A program made the position numbers and the translations under genes. A DNA stretch of 64,000 nucleotides from JBBDRJ01 sp963766295 (lineage in GTDB: Bacteria; Actinomycetota; JAICYB01): positions 1,488,001-1,552,000 of the forward strand of contig CAVXYW010000002.1 in assembly GCA_963766295.1 (NCBI GenBank), given 5' to 3'. Shown piece by piece: positions 16,339 through 24,801 of the stretch. The notes beneath the pieces were generated by a model. It was not told where the DNA came from and did not search any database. It saw only the letters and a list, made by a program, of their open reading frames with translations. Each line of letters begins with the position of its first letter. Within the stretch, counting starts at the first letter, position 1.

Positions 16339-17055
16339 CTACCGCGTGAAGAGTTCCGCGGCCGTGCTTGCGGGTCCAGGATCTACTAACTGCGGCGCCA
16401 GCACATCGGCGTAAGGAAATCCGCTGGCAAGAACTTCCCGCGCTGTTCCCTCAACGTCGTAGCTCGTGAAGCGCACGTCGACGTCGGGACCGAAGACGGC
16501 CCAGTATGCGCCGGCGTTTCCAAAAGGATTCCCAACACTGCCCGGGTTAACGAGGCGCCACCTCCCCACCGTGCGTTCGAACTGCGCATGTGTATGGCCG
16601 AAAACGATCACCGGTTCGTTCCGGGACGAGCACATCTCTTCGATCCGTTCGTGCGTGGTTGCGGTGGTGATGGGTTCTTCGTCGCTCCGTGGCGACCCGT
16701 GGCAGAAGAAGACGGGACCTATGCCGGTGATGTCAACAGCGACACTTGGGGGCTGACCTCGCAGGAACGCTTGGTGATCCTCGCTCAGCTGATCGGCGCA
16801 CCACTCGTTCGACGCCTTAAATGCGCCATCTACTCGGTCGAAGACATCTCGGTCCGCATTGCCCATCAAGAACTCGACACATGGAAGCTTCCGGAGGACG
16901 TCCATCGTCTCCTGAGGCCAAGGCCCCCAAACGACATCACCACCGACGACGACAAGGTCGGGTGCGACGCGATCGACATCGGCCATCACGGCCTCAAGAG
17001 CGGGAAGGTTCCCGTGTATGTCGTAGAGAGCTGCAACCCGGCCGATCTGTTTCAC
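16339..17055 (-). CDS. metallophosphoesterase (YfcE/MJ0936-like)
   Basis: 238 residues with the calcineurin-like metal motifs in order: LYDIHGN (D-x-H), GGDVVWGPWP (GD), LMGNADRD (GN-D), FCHGSPR and FGHTHAQF. YfcE-like enzymes hydrolyse phosphodiesters or phosphomonoesters with Mn2+. It overlaps the start of the upstream gene glnE by 4 bases at its own 5' end (ATGA), so the two are cotranscribed. Confidence 0.9.
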   Translation of the reverse strand: MKQIGRVAALYDIHGNLPALEAVMADVDRVAPDLVVVGGDVVWGPWPQETMDVLRKLPCVEFLMGNADRDVFDRVDGAFKASNEWCADQLSEDHQAFLRGQPPSVAVDITGIGPVFFCHGSPRSDEEPITTATTHERIEEMCSSRNEPVIVFGHTHAQFERTVGRWRLVNPGSVGNPFGNAGAYWAVFGPDVDVRFTSYDVEGTAREVLASGFPYADVLAPQLVDPGPASTAAELFTR

Positions 17056-19901
17056 GCGTCCTCTCCGTAGAAGACGCGGTCGGTGACACGGCGCGCGCGC
17101 CGTGTCACCCGCCTGTAGCGCTCGAGGAACCTCGAGCGCGACAGCCGTCCATGACCCAGGCTTCGCGCCAAACGCTCCACTTCTTCGTCCCGCGTGGGAA
17201 GCACGTCGGTGGCCAGACCACGAAGAAGGAAGAGGTGATTGCGGACGCGGTTAAGGAGCAGATATGCATCGCGAAGCCAGATCGCGTCCTGAGGGTCCAG
17301 AAGGGTGGCTTCCTCTAGCGCGTTGATGCCCTGCAACGTGTTAGGCGTCCTCAGGTTGGTTATGCGGTGGCCGTGTTGCATCAGCAGCAACTGAACCGTG
17401 AACTCGACATCGGCGAGCCCACCGACTCCGAGCTTGACCTGATAGCGGGGATCGTCGCGCTTGGAAACGCGCTCGCGTTCTATGCGCGCTTTCATCCGGC
17501 GGATCTCGGCGATGTCGTCGTCTGTAAGCTTCGGCCGCCAGATGCGCGGTGCCAAGGCGTCCAACAATGTGCTCGTCAATCCCCTGTCGCCCGCACTGTG
17601 CCGCGCCCGGATGAGCGCCTGAAATTCCCAAAGGGATGCCCAACGTTGGTAATACAGCAAGTAGCTCTCCAGCGATCGAACGATCGGACCGCTCCGTCCC
17701 TCAGGCCTGAGTTCCGCGTCGACCTTGAAGATCGGAGGAGTGACCCCGAGGATCTTGATGACTTGCTCTGCGACCGCTGAGTGGAAAAGACGAGCTTCGG
17801 TTCCGTCCGGACACTTCCCTTCTCGCTCGTAGACGAACATCACATCGAGGTCGCTGGCGTAGTTCATCTCGGCACCACCAAGCCTGCCCATGCCGACGAT
17901 CGCGAAATCTCCTGGGGGCGGCCCGCCGGTCTTCTCCGACTGCGCGGCCGTTGCCAGTGCCAACGCTCCTTCCAGACACGCGTCTCCGACATTGGACAAA
18001 CCCGCGGACACATCGACGAAGACGCCGGGGTCTTCACCGGAGGCCAAGTCGTGCCTCGCCAATCGAAGCAGCTCGCTCTCTTTGAAACGGCGCAACGCTC
18101 CGACGGCGGCATCGAAGGACGGAGCTCGCTTCACCAACGTCTGCGCGTGCGAGCGACGATCGACTTCGCTGGGGCCGCGGTCGCCGCTCACGTCGGACAA
18201 CAAACTCGGGTCACGTTGAAGGAGACCGGCTAGCACGGGGCCGGTGCCGAGCGCGCGACAAAGCAGCTCGGCAACCGGAGGCTCATCGCGGAGCATCGCC
18301 AGCAGATGCGGAAGTGAGTCCAGCTCCTTCGCCAGATCGACGAGGCGAAGCATCCCGGCGTCGGGTTCCGGCGTCTCCGCCAGCCACGCGAGCAAGCCCG
18401 GAAGGATCGCTCGCATCAGCTTCGCTCGCCGTGTGCCTCCGCTCGTAAGGCTCGCGATGGCTTCACGGATCCTGGGCGGTCGATCGAAACCGAGAGCGGC
18501 TAACCGCACGTCGACCTCTTCTTCGGACAAGGTCGGCCGCATCGCCGATGGTGCGGCAGTGAAGGACTCCATGAGAGGCCGGTAGAAGAGCCGTTCGTGG
18601 ATGGAGCGAACGACGGATGTCGTCCTGCTCCACGCGCGCTCGAACGCTTGGAGCGCGGAACCGTCTGACGAGTCTCTGAATCCAAGGCCGCGAGCCACGT
18701 GCTCGCGCTTGCTCTCGGAGGTGGGCAGTGTGTGGGTCTGCCGGCCGGCTTCCAATTGAAGCCTGTGTTCCGTATGGCGCAAGAAGACGTACGCGTCCTC
18801 CAGCTCTTTGGCGTCCTCCTCGGCGACGTAGCCTTCAGCGCTTAGGACGTCCAAGGCTTCCAGCGTTCCGCGGAGCCGGAGCGCCGGGTTATGGCGGCCG
18901 TGCACGAACTGCAATAACTGGACGGCAAACTCGGCGTCACGGATGCCACCAGAGCCGAGCTTCACCTGCCGCTCGGACAGTCCGCGCCGATCGATCTCCT
19001 GCTCAGCCCTCGACTTGAGCGCTCGAACCTCTTCGATGGCTTCCGGTGCAAGCGTTTCGGGCCACACCAACGGCTCGACCGTTTGCATGAACTCAGTTCC
19101 GATGCTGGTATCGCCGATGGCGAACCGGCACTTGATCAGAGCCTGGAACTCCCAGACGTGTGCCCAGCGCTGGTAGTACTCGCGATACGCGCCCAGTGTT
19201 CGCACGAGTGGACCATTCCGACCCTCGGGACGCAGGTCGGCATCCACGCGAAAGATCATCGGTGGACCGTTCATCAGTTCCATCAGGCGGCGCGCGGCGC
19301 GCTCGCCTTCCTCGACATCGCCGTCGCCCAAGACGAATAGCACGTCGATGTCCGATGCGTAATTCAGCTCCTGCGCGCCGTATTTGCCCATCGCCATTAC
19401 TACTAGGGGTAGTCCTTCTGCACACTCTCTCAGCGCGGTAGCGACGCAATCGTCGGCGAGATCGCTGAGTGCGCGAGTCGTTTCCTTCAGTGAGTCACGG
19501 TCGGCTGGGCGCACGAGATCGGTTGCGGCGATGTGGACGAACCGCGCGTCGCGCATCGATCTCAGATCAGATCGCGTCGCCTTCGTCGAACTTGCGACGA
19601 CGAGCTCGCGGGCAAGACCGGGCGTCCTGATTAGAAGATCCGTCAGGTAATCGCTGAAGCCGAGAACGTGCAACAGCGGCGCGGAACGCGAGGGGTCTTT
19701 CAGTGCGGCTTCGACGTCGTCGGCCTCGAGCCTTCCCAAGCGAACCATTGCGCCGTCGGGATCGGCTACCCCCCCTGCAACTTCGAGAAGGGCGATCCAA
19801 CGAGAGTCGTTGCGCCAACCCTCAGGCAACGACTGAAGCGCGCGTTCGGGAGTTCTGAAACCGATCCGCGCGAGCAGCGCAGCGTCGCCCGCGTCGGGCA
19901 A
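17052..19901 (-). CDS. glnE: glutamine synthetase adenylyltransferase/deadenylase
   Basis: 949 residues with two nucleotidyltransferase halves. Each carries the family signature: ELNYASDIDVLFV near residue 175 and GGAEMNYASDLDVMFV near 670; both DxD pairs are intact, so both the adenylyl-removing and adenylyl-transfer activities should be present. It modifies the Tyr of GlnA (here Tyr401). Full-length for actinobacterial GlnE. Its stop overlaps the phosphoesterase start, and the TetR gene lies one base upstream. Confidence 0.97.
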   Translation of the reverse strand: MPDAGDAALLARIGFRTPERALQSLPEGWRNDSRWIALLEVAGGVADPDGAMVRLGRLEADDVEAALKDPSRSAPLLHVLGFSDYLTDLLIRTPGLARELVVASSTKATRSDLRSMRDARFVHIAATDLVRPADRDSLKETTRALSDLADDCVATALRECAEGLPLVVMAMGKYGAQELNYASDIDVLFVLGDGDVEEGERAARRLMELMNGPPMIFRVDADLRPEGRNGPLVRTLGAYREYYQRWAHVWEFQALIKCRFAIGDTSIGTEFMQTVEPLVWPETLAPEAIEEVRALKSRAEQEIDRRGLSERQVKLGSGGIRDAEFAVQLLQFVHGRHNPALRLRGTLEALDVLSAEGYVAEEDAKELEDAYVFLRHTEHRLQLEAGRQTHTLPTSESKREHVARGLGFRDSSDGSALQAFERAWSRTTSVVRSIHERLFYRPLMESFTAAPSAMRPTLSEEEVDVRLAALGFDRPPRIREAIASLTSGGTRRAKLMRAILPGLLAWLAETPEPDAGMLRLVDLAKELDSLPHLLAMLRDEPPVAELLCRALGTGPVLAGLLQRDPSLLSDVSGDRGPSEVDRRSHAQTLVKRAPSFDAAVGALRRFKESELLRLARHDLASGEDPGVFVDVSAGLSNVGDACLEGALALATAAQSEKTGGPPPGDFAIVGMGRLGGAEMNYASDLDVMFVYEREGKCPDGTEARLFHSAVAEQVIKILGVTPPIFKVDAELRPEGRSGPIVRSLESYLLYYQRWASLWEFQALIRARHSAGDRGLTSTLLDALAPRIWRPKLTDDDIAEIRRMKARIERERVSKRDDPRYQVKLGVGGLADVEFTVQLLLMQHGHRITNLRTPNTLQGINALEEATLLDPQDAIWLRDAYLLLNRVRNHLFLLRGLATDVLPTRDEEVERLARSLGHGRLSRSRFLERYRRVTRRARRVTDRVFYGEDA

Positions 19902-19902
19902 G

Positions 19903-20613
19903 TTAGCCGTCGCGCGAGCGCGGTGTGCCGTTGCCGGCAGCGCCGACCTTGTCTCGCAGCTGTTCGAGGTGCGGCGTCACGTCGACGTCAGCGCGCAACT
20001 CATCGACCCTTATCGTCTGGGCGCCGAGAAGCCCGCCCAAGCAGAAGTCGATCGACTCCTGGATGAACCTGTCGAGATCGGCTTCGGGAGTCACGAAGTA
20101 CGCGCGCGAAAGGTGATCGACGACACCGGATATCGCGCGGGCAACGTAGGTCGGGTCCGTTCGCCGGACGATACCCATCTCCATTGCCTCGGTCACATGG
20201 CGCGCCGTGTCGATGACCACGTTGCCGCCACCCGTCCGGCGTGTACGACGTACCCGCGCACCTTCGTGGTCCAGAACGGCGAACAAGTGCGCGTTGCGCA
20301 CGATGAAGTCGAACGAGGCAACGATGCCCTTGGCGATCCGCCGGATCGGGTCGGACTCATCGGCGATGAACGCGCCCTGGAACAACCTGATGCGCTTGGT
20401 CGTGTCCTCGAGGATCTCCCGGAACAGCGCGTCCTTGGATTCGAAGTACCAGTAGAAGACACCTTGGCCGACGCCGACGCGCCCGACGATGTCGGACACG
20501 CGTGTTCGGCCGAAGCCGTGCTCCGCGGCCAGCAGGACCGCGGTCTGCATCAGCTCGGCGCGCCGTTTGGCACCTGCGGGCGTACGCCGCCCGCCGTCGC
20601 TTGCCCCCGCCAT
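19903..20613 (-). CDS. TetR-family transcriptional regulator
   Basis: 236 residues. The N-terminal helix-turn-helix is clear: AAEHGFGRTRVSDIVGRVGV followed by GVFYWYFESKDALFREIL, at about residues 25-65. The C-terminal ligand domain has no recognisable specificity. I start at the ATG at 20613 because any longer reading would translate the rnpB RNA gene and its terminator. It lies one base before glnE, so it may read into glnE; whether it controls the nitrogen genes is open. Confidence 0.9.
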   Translation of the reverse strand: MAGASDGGRRTPAGAKRRAELMQTAVLLAAEHGFGRTRVSDIVGRVGVGQGVFYWYFESKDALFREILEDTTKRIRLFQGAFIADESDPIRRIAKGIVASFDFIVRNAHLFAVLDHEGARVRRTRRTGGGNVVIDTARHVTEAMEMGIVRRTDPTYVARAISGVVDHLSRAYFVTPEADLDRFIQESIDFCLGGLLGAQTIRVDELRADVDVTPHLEQLRDKVGAAGNGTPRSRDG

Positions 20614-20640
20614 GTCCTCAACAGAATAAAGAGATAAAGC

Positions 20641-20671
20641 GAGAGGCCCCGTCAGCTGCGCGGGGCCTCTC
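20641..20671 (-). terminator. rho-independent terminator of rnpB
   Basis: A perfect 11-bp stem (GAGAGGCCCCG with CGGGGCCTCTC) and 9-base loop, followed on the minus strand by a T-rich run (GCTTTATCTCTTTATTC). It ends the RNase P RNA transcript 28 bases before the TetR start. Confidence 0.85.
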
Positions 20672-20675
20672 GGAG

Positions 20676-21066
20676 GTATCCGTCCTATAGGCGGGATCCT
20701 GTCCCGCCGCGTCCTCACGGCCACGGCGGCGGCGACCATCCCTCTCGGCGACCGGTTACCCGGCCGCTCTAGCGGCCTACCCGGGAGCATCGAGCGGGCA
20801 GCTCGCTCCCTGCTTGGCCTTGCTCCGGACGAGGTCGCCAGCCGGACCGGTCACCCGGCCCGCTGGTGGGCTCTTACCCCACCTTTTCACCCTTACCGGA
20901 GGTATCCCCCCGGCGGTCTGTTTTCTGTGGCGTTGCCCGCGGGTTTCCCCGCCTGGGACCTACCCAGCGTCCTGCCCTTTGGAGTCCCGACCTTCCTCGG
21001 CACCGATCACAGGGGCGGCCTACGGCCGATCCTGAGAAACGGTGGCGCGGTCACCCGGACGGCTCC
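20676..21066 (-). ncRNA. rnpB: RNase P RNA, bacterial type A
   Basis: The minus strand has the conserved blocks of RNase P RNA in order: GAGGAAGGTCGGGACTCC (P4 5' side region), CCACAGAAAACAGACC, GGTAAGGGTGAAAAGGTGGG with GTAAGAGCCCACC, and near the 3' end GGACAGGATCCCGCCTATAGG. The ends pair: CCGTCC at 21062-21057 with GGACGG at 20685-20680 forms P1. A strong terminator follows. It is the catalytic RNA that trims tRNA 5' leaders. The 5' boundary is approximate and lies close to the stop of the phosphatase gene. Confidence 0.95.
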
Positions 21067-21079
21067 TCAGAGAAATAGC

Positions 21080-21736
21080 TTACGCGTGCTGGCGGGAACC
21101 GTAACCGTGTCCCGTGGCGTCAAGGAGGGGCTCGCCGAGGTGGGTCGTATCGTTCCAGCCGCGGATGCGCTTTCGGCCGTGGTCGACGGTGATCACTGAA
21201 ACCGAGCCGGTGTCGACGAGGAACGCGTCCATCGCCTCGCGCGGGATCCCCATCAGTCGTCTCGTCAGCGCCATGATCGGCCCGCCGTGAGTCACGGCCA
21301 GCACGGTTCTTCCGTCGTAGCGCTCTATGGCGCCGTCCCACCACGTCTGCATGCGTTCGCCGAGATCGGCCCAGCACTCCCCACCGGGCGGCGGCACAGT
21401 GTCGTCGCCAACCCAGCTCTGCAGGTCTTCGGGCCATTTCTCGGCAACGTCGGCGATGGTGAGGTTCTCCCAATCGCCGAAGTGACACTCGCGGATCTCG
21501 TCGACGATCGTGCCTTTGCGTCCCGTGACTTCCGTGATGGGCTCTGCGGTTTGGCGGCATCGGACTAACGGCGATACGTGCATGACATCGATGCGGACGG
21601 CACGCATGCGTTTCGCGAGATCGCGTGCTTGTTCACGGCCGAGATCTGAGAGGTCGACGTCGGTGGCACCGGCGAACCGGCGCTCACGGGAAGAGTCCGT
21701 TTCTCCGTGCCGGACGAAGATGAACCTTGTCGTCAT
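21080..21736 (-). CDS. histidine phosphatase (phosphoglycerate mutase-like)
   Basis: 218 residues. FVRHGETDSSRERRFAG holds the RHG phospho-His motif; HVSPLVRCRQTAEPI, ECHFGDWENLT (the catalytic Glu) and AVTHGGPIMAL (second His) complete the site. This is the alpha-ribazole phosphatase/phosphoglycerate mutase superfamily; the substrate is uncertain. Such a domain next to an RNase H gene is familiar in actinobacteria, where the two may even be fused. The start overlaps the end of the membrane protein gene by 4 bases. Confidence 0.88.
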   Translation of the reverse strand: MTTRFIFVRHGETDSSRERRFAGATDVDLSDLGREQARDLAKRMRAVRIDVMHVSPLVRCRQTAEPITEVTGRKGTIVDEIRECHFGDWENLTIADVAEKWPEDLQSWVGDDTVPPPGGECWADLGERMQTWWDGAIERYDGRTVLAVTHGGPIMALTRRLMGIPREAMDAFLVDTGSVSVITVDHGRKRIRGWNDTTHLGEPLLDATGHGYGSRQHA

Positions 21737-22266
21737 GCCGCTGACTCCGCTAGCTCGAGGCGACCGGTCTTCAAGAACGATCGCACACCCCGTCCATTGA
21801 GCATGCCGTGTGAAGCCAGCAACCAACCAATGGCCACGAGGCCGACCGCTTCCTGCCAGGCGACTCCCGAGATATTCGCCGGGTTCAAGAAGCTCAGCAG
21901 TCCTCCGGAAACCGGGTCCTTCGGAAACTCCGTGCCGAACAGAGGCCACCAGAAGATCGTCGGCTCCGACCACACGCCGTCTTCTGCCAGATGTAGAAGC
22001 GAAGAGATAGGGATGAGGGCGAGTTGACGCTTGATGCGTCCCCTCATGAAGAACAGGACGCAGAAAACCAGAAGGTTCAGCAGGAGCGAGTGAGCGAAGA
22101 TGCGGCCGCTCTCGAACCTTTCGCGGAAGATGAGACGTCCGATCGGTTTGTCGATCAGATCGGGCAGTAGCGAAGCGACGGCGACGATGCGGTAGTCGAC
22201 ACGCGTATTGCCGCGCATGACGAACCACACGATCAGCATCGTCACCCCGGCGTGCCAAAGGATCAT
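21733..22266 (-). CDS. YdjM/DUF457-like membrane-bound metal-dependent hydrolase
   Basis: 177 residues with three or four hydrophobic segments. Conserved polar residues sit inside or next to them: WHAGVTML near the start, ASLLPDLIDKPIG, FAHSLLLN and LLHLAEDGVW, the His/Asp pattern of the DUF457/YdjM family, proposed to be metal-dependent hydrolases. The biological role is unknown. It overlaps the RNase H-like gene by one base and the phosphatase gene by four. Confidence 0.7.
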   Translation of the reverse strand: MILWHAGVTMLIVWFVMRGNTRVDYRIVAVASLLPDLIDKPIGRLIFRERFESGRIFAHSLLLNLLVFCVLFFMRGRIKRQLALIPISSLLHLAEDGVWSEPTIFWWPLFGTEFPKDPVSGGLLSFLNPANISGVAWQEAVGLVAIGWLLASHGMLNGRGVRSFLKTGRLELAESAA

Positions 22267-22715
22267 TATTCGAAGATCTCTTGCTGGGGCGGGGTGACAC
22301 CACGTGCCTGAGCCGCCTCTGCGCCGGTTTTGGCCAGCTCGTCCGCGCGTTCGTTGAGCTCGCGGCGCACGTGCTCGAAGCGAACCTGTTCGAACTTTCT
22401 GAGCAGGCCCTCTATCTCGGACATCAAAACCTTGAGCTTCCGGTCCTTGACCTTGTACTCGCCGGTTACTTGGCGGACGAGGAGCTGGGAGTCACTTCGT
22501 ACGAAAAGGGACCGGATACCGCGCTCGATCGCTTCGTTCAGTCCGGCGATGAGAGCCCGGTATTCGGCTTGGTTGTTCGTTCCCCAGCCGATGTCTTGCG
22601 AAAGATCAACGAGAACCTGATCGCCCTGCGCCAGAACTAGACCGATCCCCGAAGGACCCGGGTTCCCAAACGAAGCGCCGTCGACGTACAAAACAACCGA
22701 ATCATCCTTCGTCAC
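22266..22715 (-). CDS. RNase HI-family protein
   Basis: 149 residues. RNase H fold with the acidic catalytic residues: YVDGASFGNPGPSGIG (Asp12), NNQAEYRALIAGL (Glu) and VRSDSQLLVRQV (Asp). This short form without a basic binding domain is common in Gram-positive bacteria and degrades RNA in RNA-DNA hybrids. I place the start at the GTG at 22715, which overlaps the TGA of the zinc-ribbon gene (GTGA); an ATG at 22760 would lie deep in that gene. Confidence 0.88.
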   Translation of the reverse strand: MTKDDSVVLYVDGASFGNPGPSGIGLVLAQGDQVLVDLSQDIGWGTNNQAEYRALIAGLNEAIERGIRSLFVRSDSQLLVRQVTGEYKVKDRKLKVLMSEIEGLLRKFEQVRFEHVRRELNERADELAKTGAEAAQARGVTPPQQEIFE

Positions 22716-23455
22716 CTCACGACCAGAAGCCGGCGGCAGTGCTCGCAACGGAAGAGCCATTCCCCTTCCCGAGCGCGGCGCTTGATCTTGTCGACCTCTA
22801 CTGCTGACAGCGCCTCACGGCAGGCCGTGCATATCCCGTTCTCGAGGGCGCCGACCCCGACTCCGCGCTTGGAGCCGCGGATCTCCTCGTAGAGTTCGAG
22901 TGTGTCGGCCGGGATGCGTGGAACGACCTCGCCGCGCTTGGTGTCTTCGACGGCGAGCTCCGCGTCGATCTCACCTTCGGCTTCGGCGATCCTCGTCCGG
23001 ATCGCGGCGGCCTCCTGCTCCAGATCGCTCAGCTCCTCCTCGAGCCGCCCGCGCTCGGTGAGCAGTTGGTCGCGCGCTTCGAGCTCCTCCAGGCCTTTTT
23101 CCTCGAGGGGTGCCTTGCGGCGCTTGAGCATCTCAACCTCGTCCTGAAGCGCTGAGAGCTCTTTGGGGTTGATGACCTGCCCGGAGTACATCTTGTTCTC
23201 TTCCGTGCTGATCTTCTCCTCGATGAGGCGCACCTCTTCTTCGACCACTCTCTCCTCGCGCTCGAGGTGGTCGGCCTCGTTCTGGACACGCGCGACCGCA
23301 GCTTTGACCTCGCCTATGCGAGCTTCCGCGTCTGCGAGCTCACCGCGAAGCTCGAGATGTACCTTTCGATCGTGAAGCCGGTCGCGCGCGCGATCGATCG
23401 CCTGAAGATCAAGAAGCGCTGTGACCGACTCGTTCACGGAACCTTCCTTGTTCAT
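22712..23455 (-). CDS. coiled-coil protein with C4 zinc ribbon
   Basis: 247 residues: a long antiparallel coiled coil (about 20-190, rich in Glu/Arg/Leu heptads, with the conserved INPKELSALQDEV hairpin tip), then a zinc ribbon with GICTACREAL and FRCEHCRRLL (four Cys). This is the CT398/zf-RING_7 family, seen next to RNase H and Nif3-like genes in actinobacteria; its role is not settled. An alternative GTG start at 23437 has a good AAGGAAGG site. It is the first gene of a packed operon ending at rnpB. Confidence 0.85.
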   Translation of the reverse strand: MNKEGSVNESVTALLDLQAIDRARDRLHDRKVHLELRGELADAEARIGEVKAAVARVQNEADHLEREERVVEEEVRLIEEKISTEENKMYSGQVINPKELSALQDEVEMLKRRKAPLEEKGLEELEARDQLLTERGRLEEELSDLEQEAAAIRTRIAEAEGEIDAELAVEDTKRGEVVPRIPADTLELYEEIRGSKRGVGVGALENGICTACREALSAVEVDKIKRRAREGEWLFRCEHCRRLLVVR

Positions 23456-23507
23456 GCGAGCGCGGACGAGTTTACTGACCGACTCGAAACGATGCGCGAA
23501 GTGCTGA

Positions 23508-24704
23508 TTACTGAGCTGCTTCGGCCGCGCGTACGGTCGCATCGGCGAGGAGGGCTCCTCGCGCAGCACCGAGCATGTCCAAAGCGGCGAAGCGGTCGTA
23601 GACGAGCCCGAAGGAGACCTCGGACTTGGGGTCCGCACCGCCGTAGGTGCCGCCGGCACCCACATGACCGTATGCCTCGTCGTTTGGCCCCAGGACGGGC
23701 ACAGCCGACCCCCCGGTCATGTATCCCAAGCGCCATCTGGGAGCGATGAAGATAACGAGGTCTTGACGGTCGTTCTGCTGGGCCGTGGCCGTAGCGATCG
23801 TCTCAGGCGTGAGGATCCGGGTCCCGTCGACTTCTCCACCGCGCTCGAGGGCGGAATAAAGCTTGGCAAGAGAACGGGCCGTGAAAGAACCGGAGACCGA
23901 CGGAATGCAGGACGACATCCCCTGAGGGGAGTTGAGGAACTCGAGCATGCTTCCTCTTGGGGTAAGCGCGCGGAGGACGATGGAGTCCTTACCCAGGACG
24001 GCCTCGAGCTGATCGTCGGGAGCTTCGGCGGGTATGTCGTCCGCGGGCACAAGCGGAGCGATCCGTCCGTGCTCGGATTCCGGCGCACCTATGAACAAGC
24101 CGTCGAGGGCAAGCGGTCCCGCGACCTCTTCGGCGAGGAAGGTCGGCACGTCTCGTCCATCGATGCGTCGGATCAGTTCTCCAACGAGCCATGCGTAGTT
24201 GATGGCGTGGTAACCGTTCGCTGTTCCCGGCTCCCATAAAGGTTCGAGGCCTTCGATCATGTGGACCATCGCGTCCCAGTCCGACAGATCCCAAACGCTG
24301 TCGATCTGGTCCCGGATCTGCGGTATCCCGCCTTCGTGGCACAGAGCGTGCCGGATCGTTATCGCTTCCTTGCCATCGGTCGCGAACTCGGGCCAAACCT
24401 CTCCTATAGGAGTGTCATAGGACGTCCCCGATCGCTCCATAGCCATGTGCAGCGCGGTCGCACCAACACCTTTGGTGGTCGAGAAGCAAACGGCCATCGT
24501 GTCCCGCTGCCACGGCGCATCGCCCTCCGGAGTACTGCGAACGCCTCCCCAGATATCGATGACGGGTTCGCCACGGAAATAGGCGGAGAAAGCGACGCCG
24601 TGATGCTCGCCTCGCTCAAGCTGGTCACCCAGAAGATCGGCGACGGAGGCGAACCTGTCGTCGCAGAAACCCTCGACTCCTGCCTTAAGTTTGGCTTCGG
24701 TCAT
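23508..24704 (-). CDS. serine hydrolase, class C beta-lactamase/EstB-like
   Basis: 398 residues. The catalytic motif S-x-x-K is FSTTKG (Ser75, Lys78), the second motif is in YHAINYAWLV, and YGHVGAGG supplies the third motif. The architecture is that of cytosolic EstB-like esterases or D-aminopeptidase relatives; there is no signal peptide. The substrate is unknown. Its promoter region overlaps the 23-base tandem repeat downstream of the SDR gene. Confidence 0.88.
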   Translation of the reverse strand: MTEAKLKAGVEGFCDDRFASVADLLGDQLERGEHHGVAFSAYFRGEPVIDIWGGVRSTPEGDAPWQRDTMAVCFSTTKGVGATALHMAMERSGTSYDTPIGEVWPEFATDGKEAITIRHALCHEGGIPQIRDQIDSVWDLSDWDAMVHMIEGLEPLWEPGTANGYHAINYAWLVGELIRRIDGRDVPTFLAEEVAGPLALDGLFIGAPESEHGRIAPLVPADDIPAEAPDDQLEAVLGKDSIVLRALTPRGSMLEFLNSPQGMSSCIPSVSGSFTARSLAKLYSALERGGEVDGTRILTPETIATATAQQNDRQDLVIFIAPRWRLGYMTGGSAVPVLGPNDEAYGHVGAGGTYGGADPKSEVSFGLVYDRFAALDMLGAARGALLADATVRAAEAAQ

Positions 24705-24720
24705 AGGGGCGTAACTCTAA

Positions 24721-24801
24721 CGGTTCGAGAAGCCACGCTTCAGCGGTTCGAGAAGCCACGCTTCAGCGGTTCGAGAAGCCACGCTTCAGCGGTTCGAGAA
24801 G
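24721..24801. repeat. 23-base tandem repeat, 3.5 copies, at the 3' end of the SDR gene
   Basis: Three perfect 23-base units (24721-24743, 24744-24766, 24767-24789) plus 12 bases of a fourth (24790-24801). The terminal part copy encodes the last residues of the SDR (FSNR) with its stop, so the repeat arose by local duplication of the gene's 3' end into the intergenic space before the serine hydrolase. It leaves both proteins intact. Confidence 0.95.

Noticed and set aside
21737..22303. Upstream extension of the histidine phosphatase frame
   Set aside because: It overlaps the DUF457-like gene in another frame; the phosphatase homology starts exactly at the ATG at 21736.
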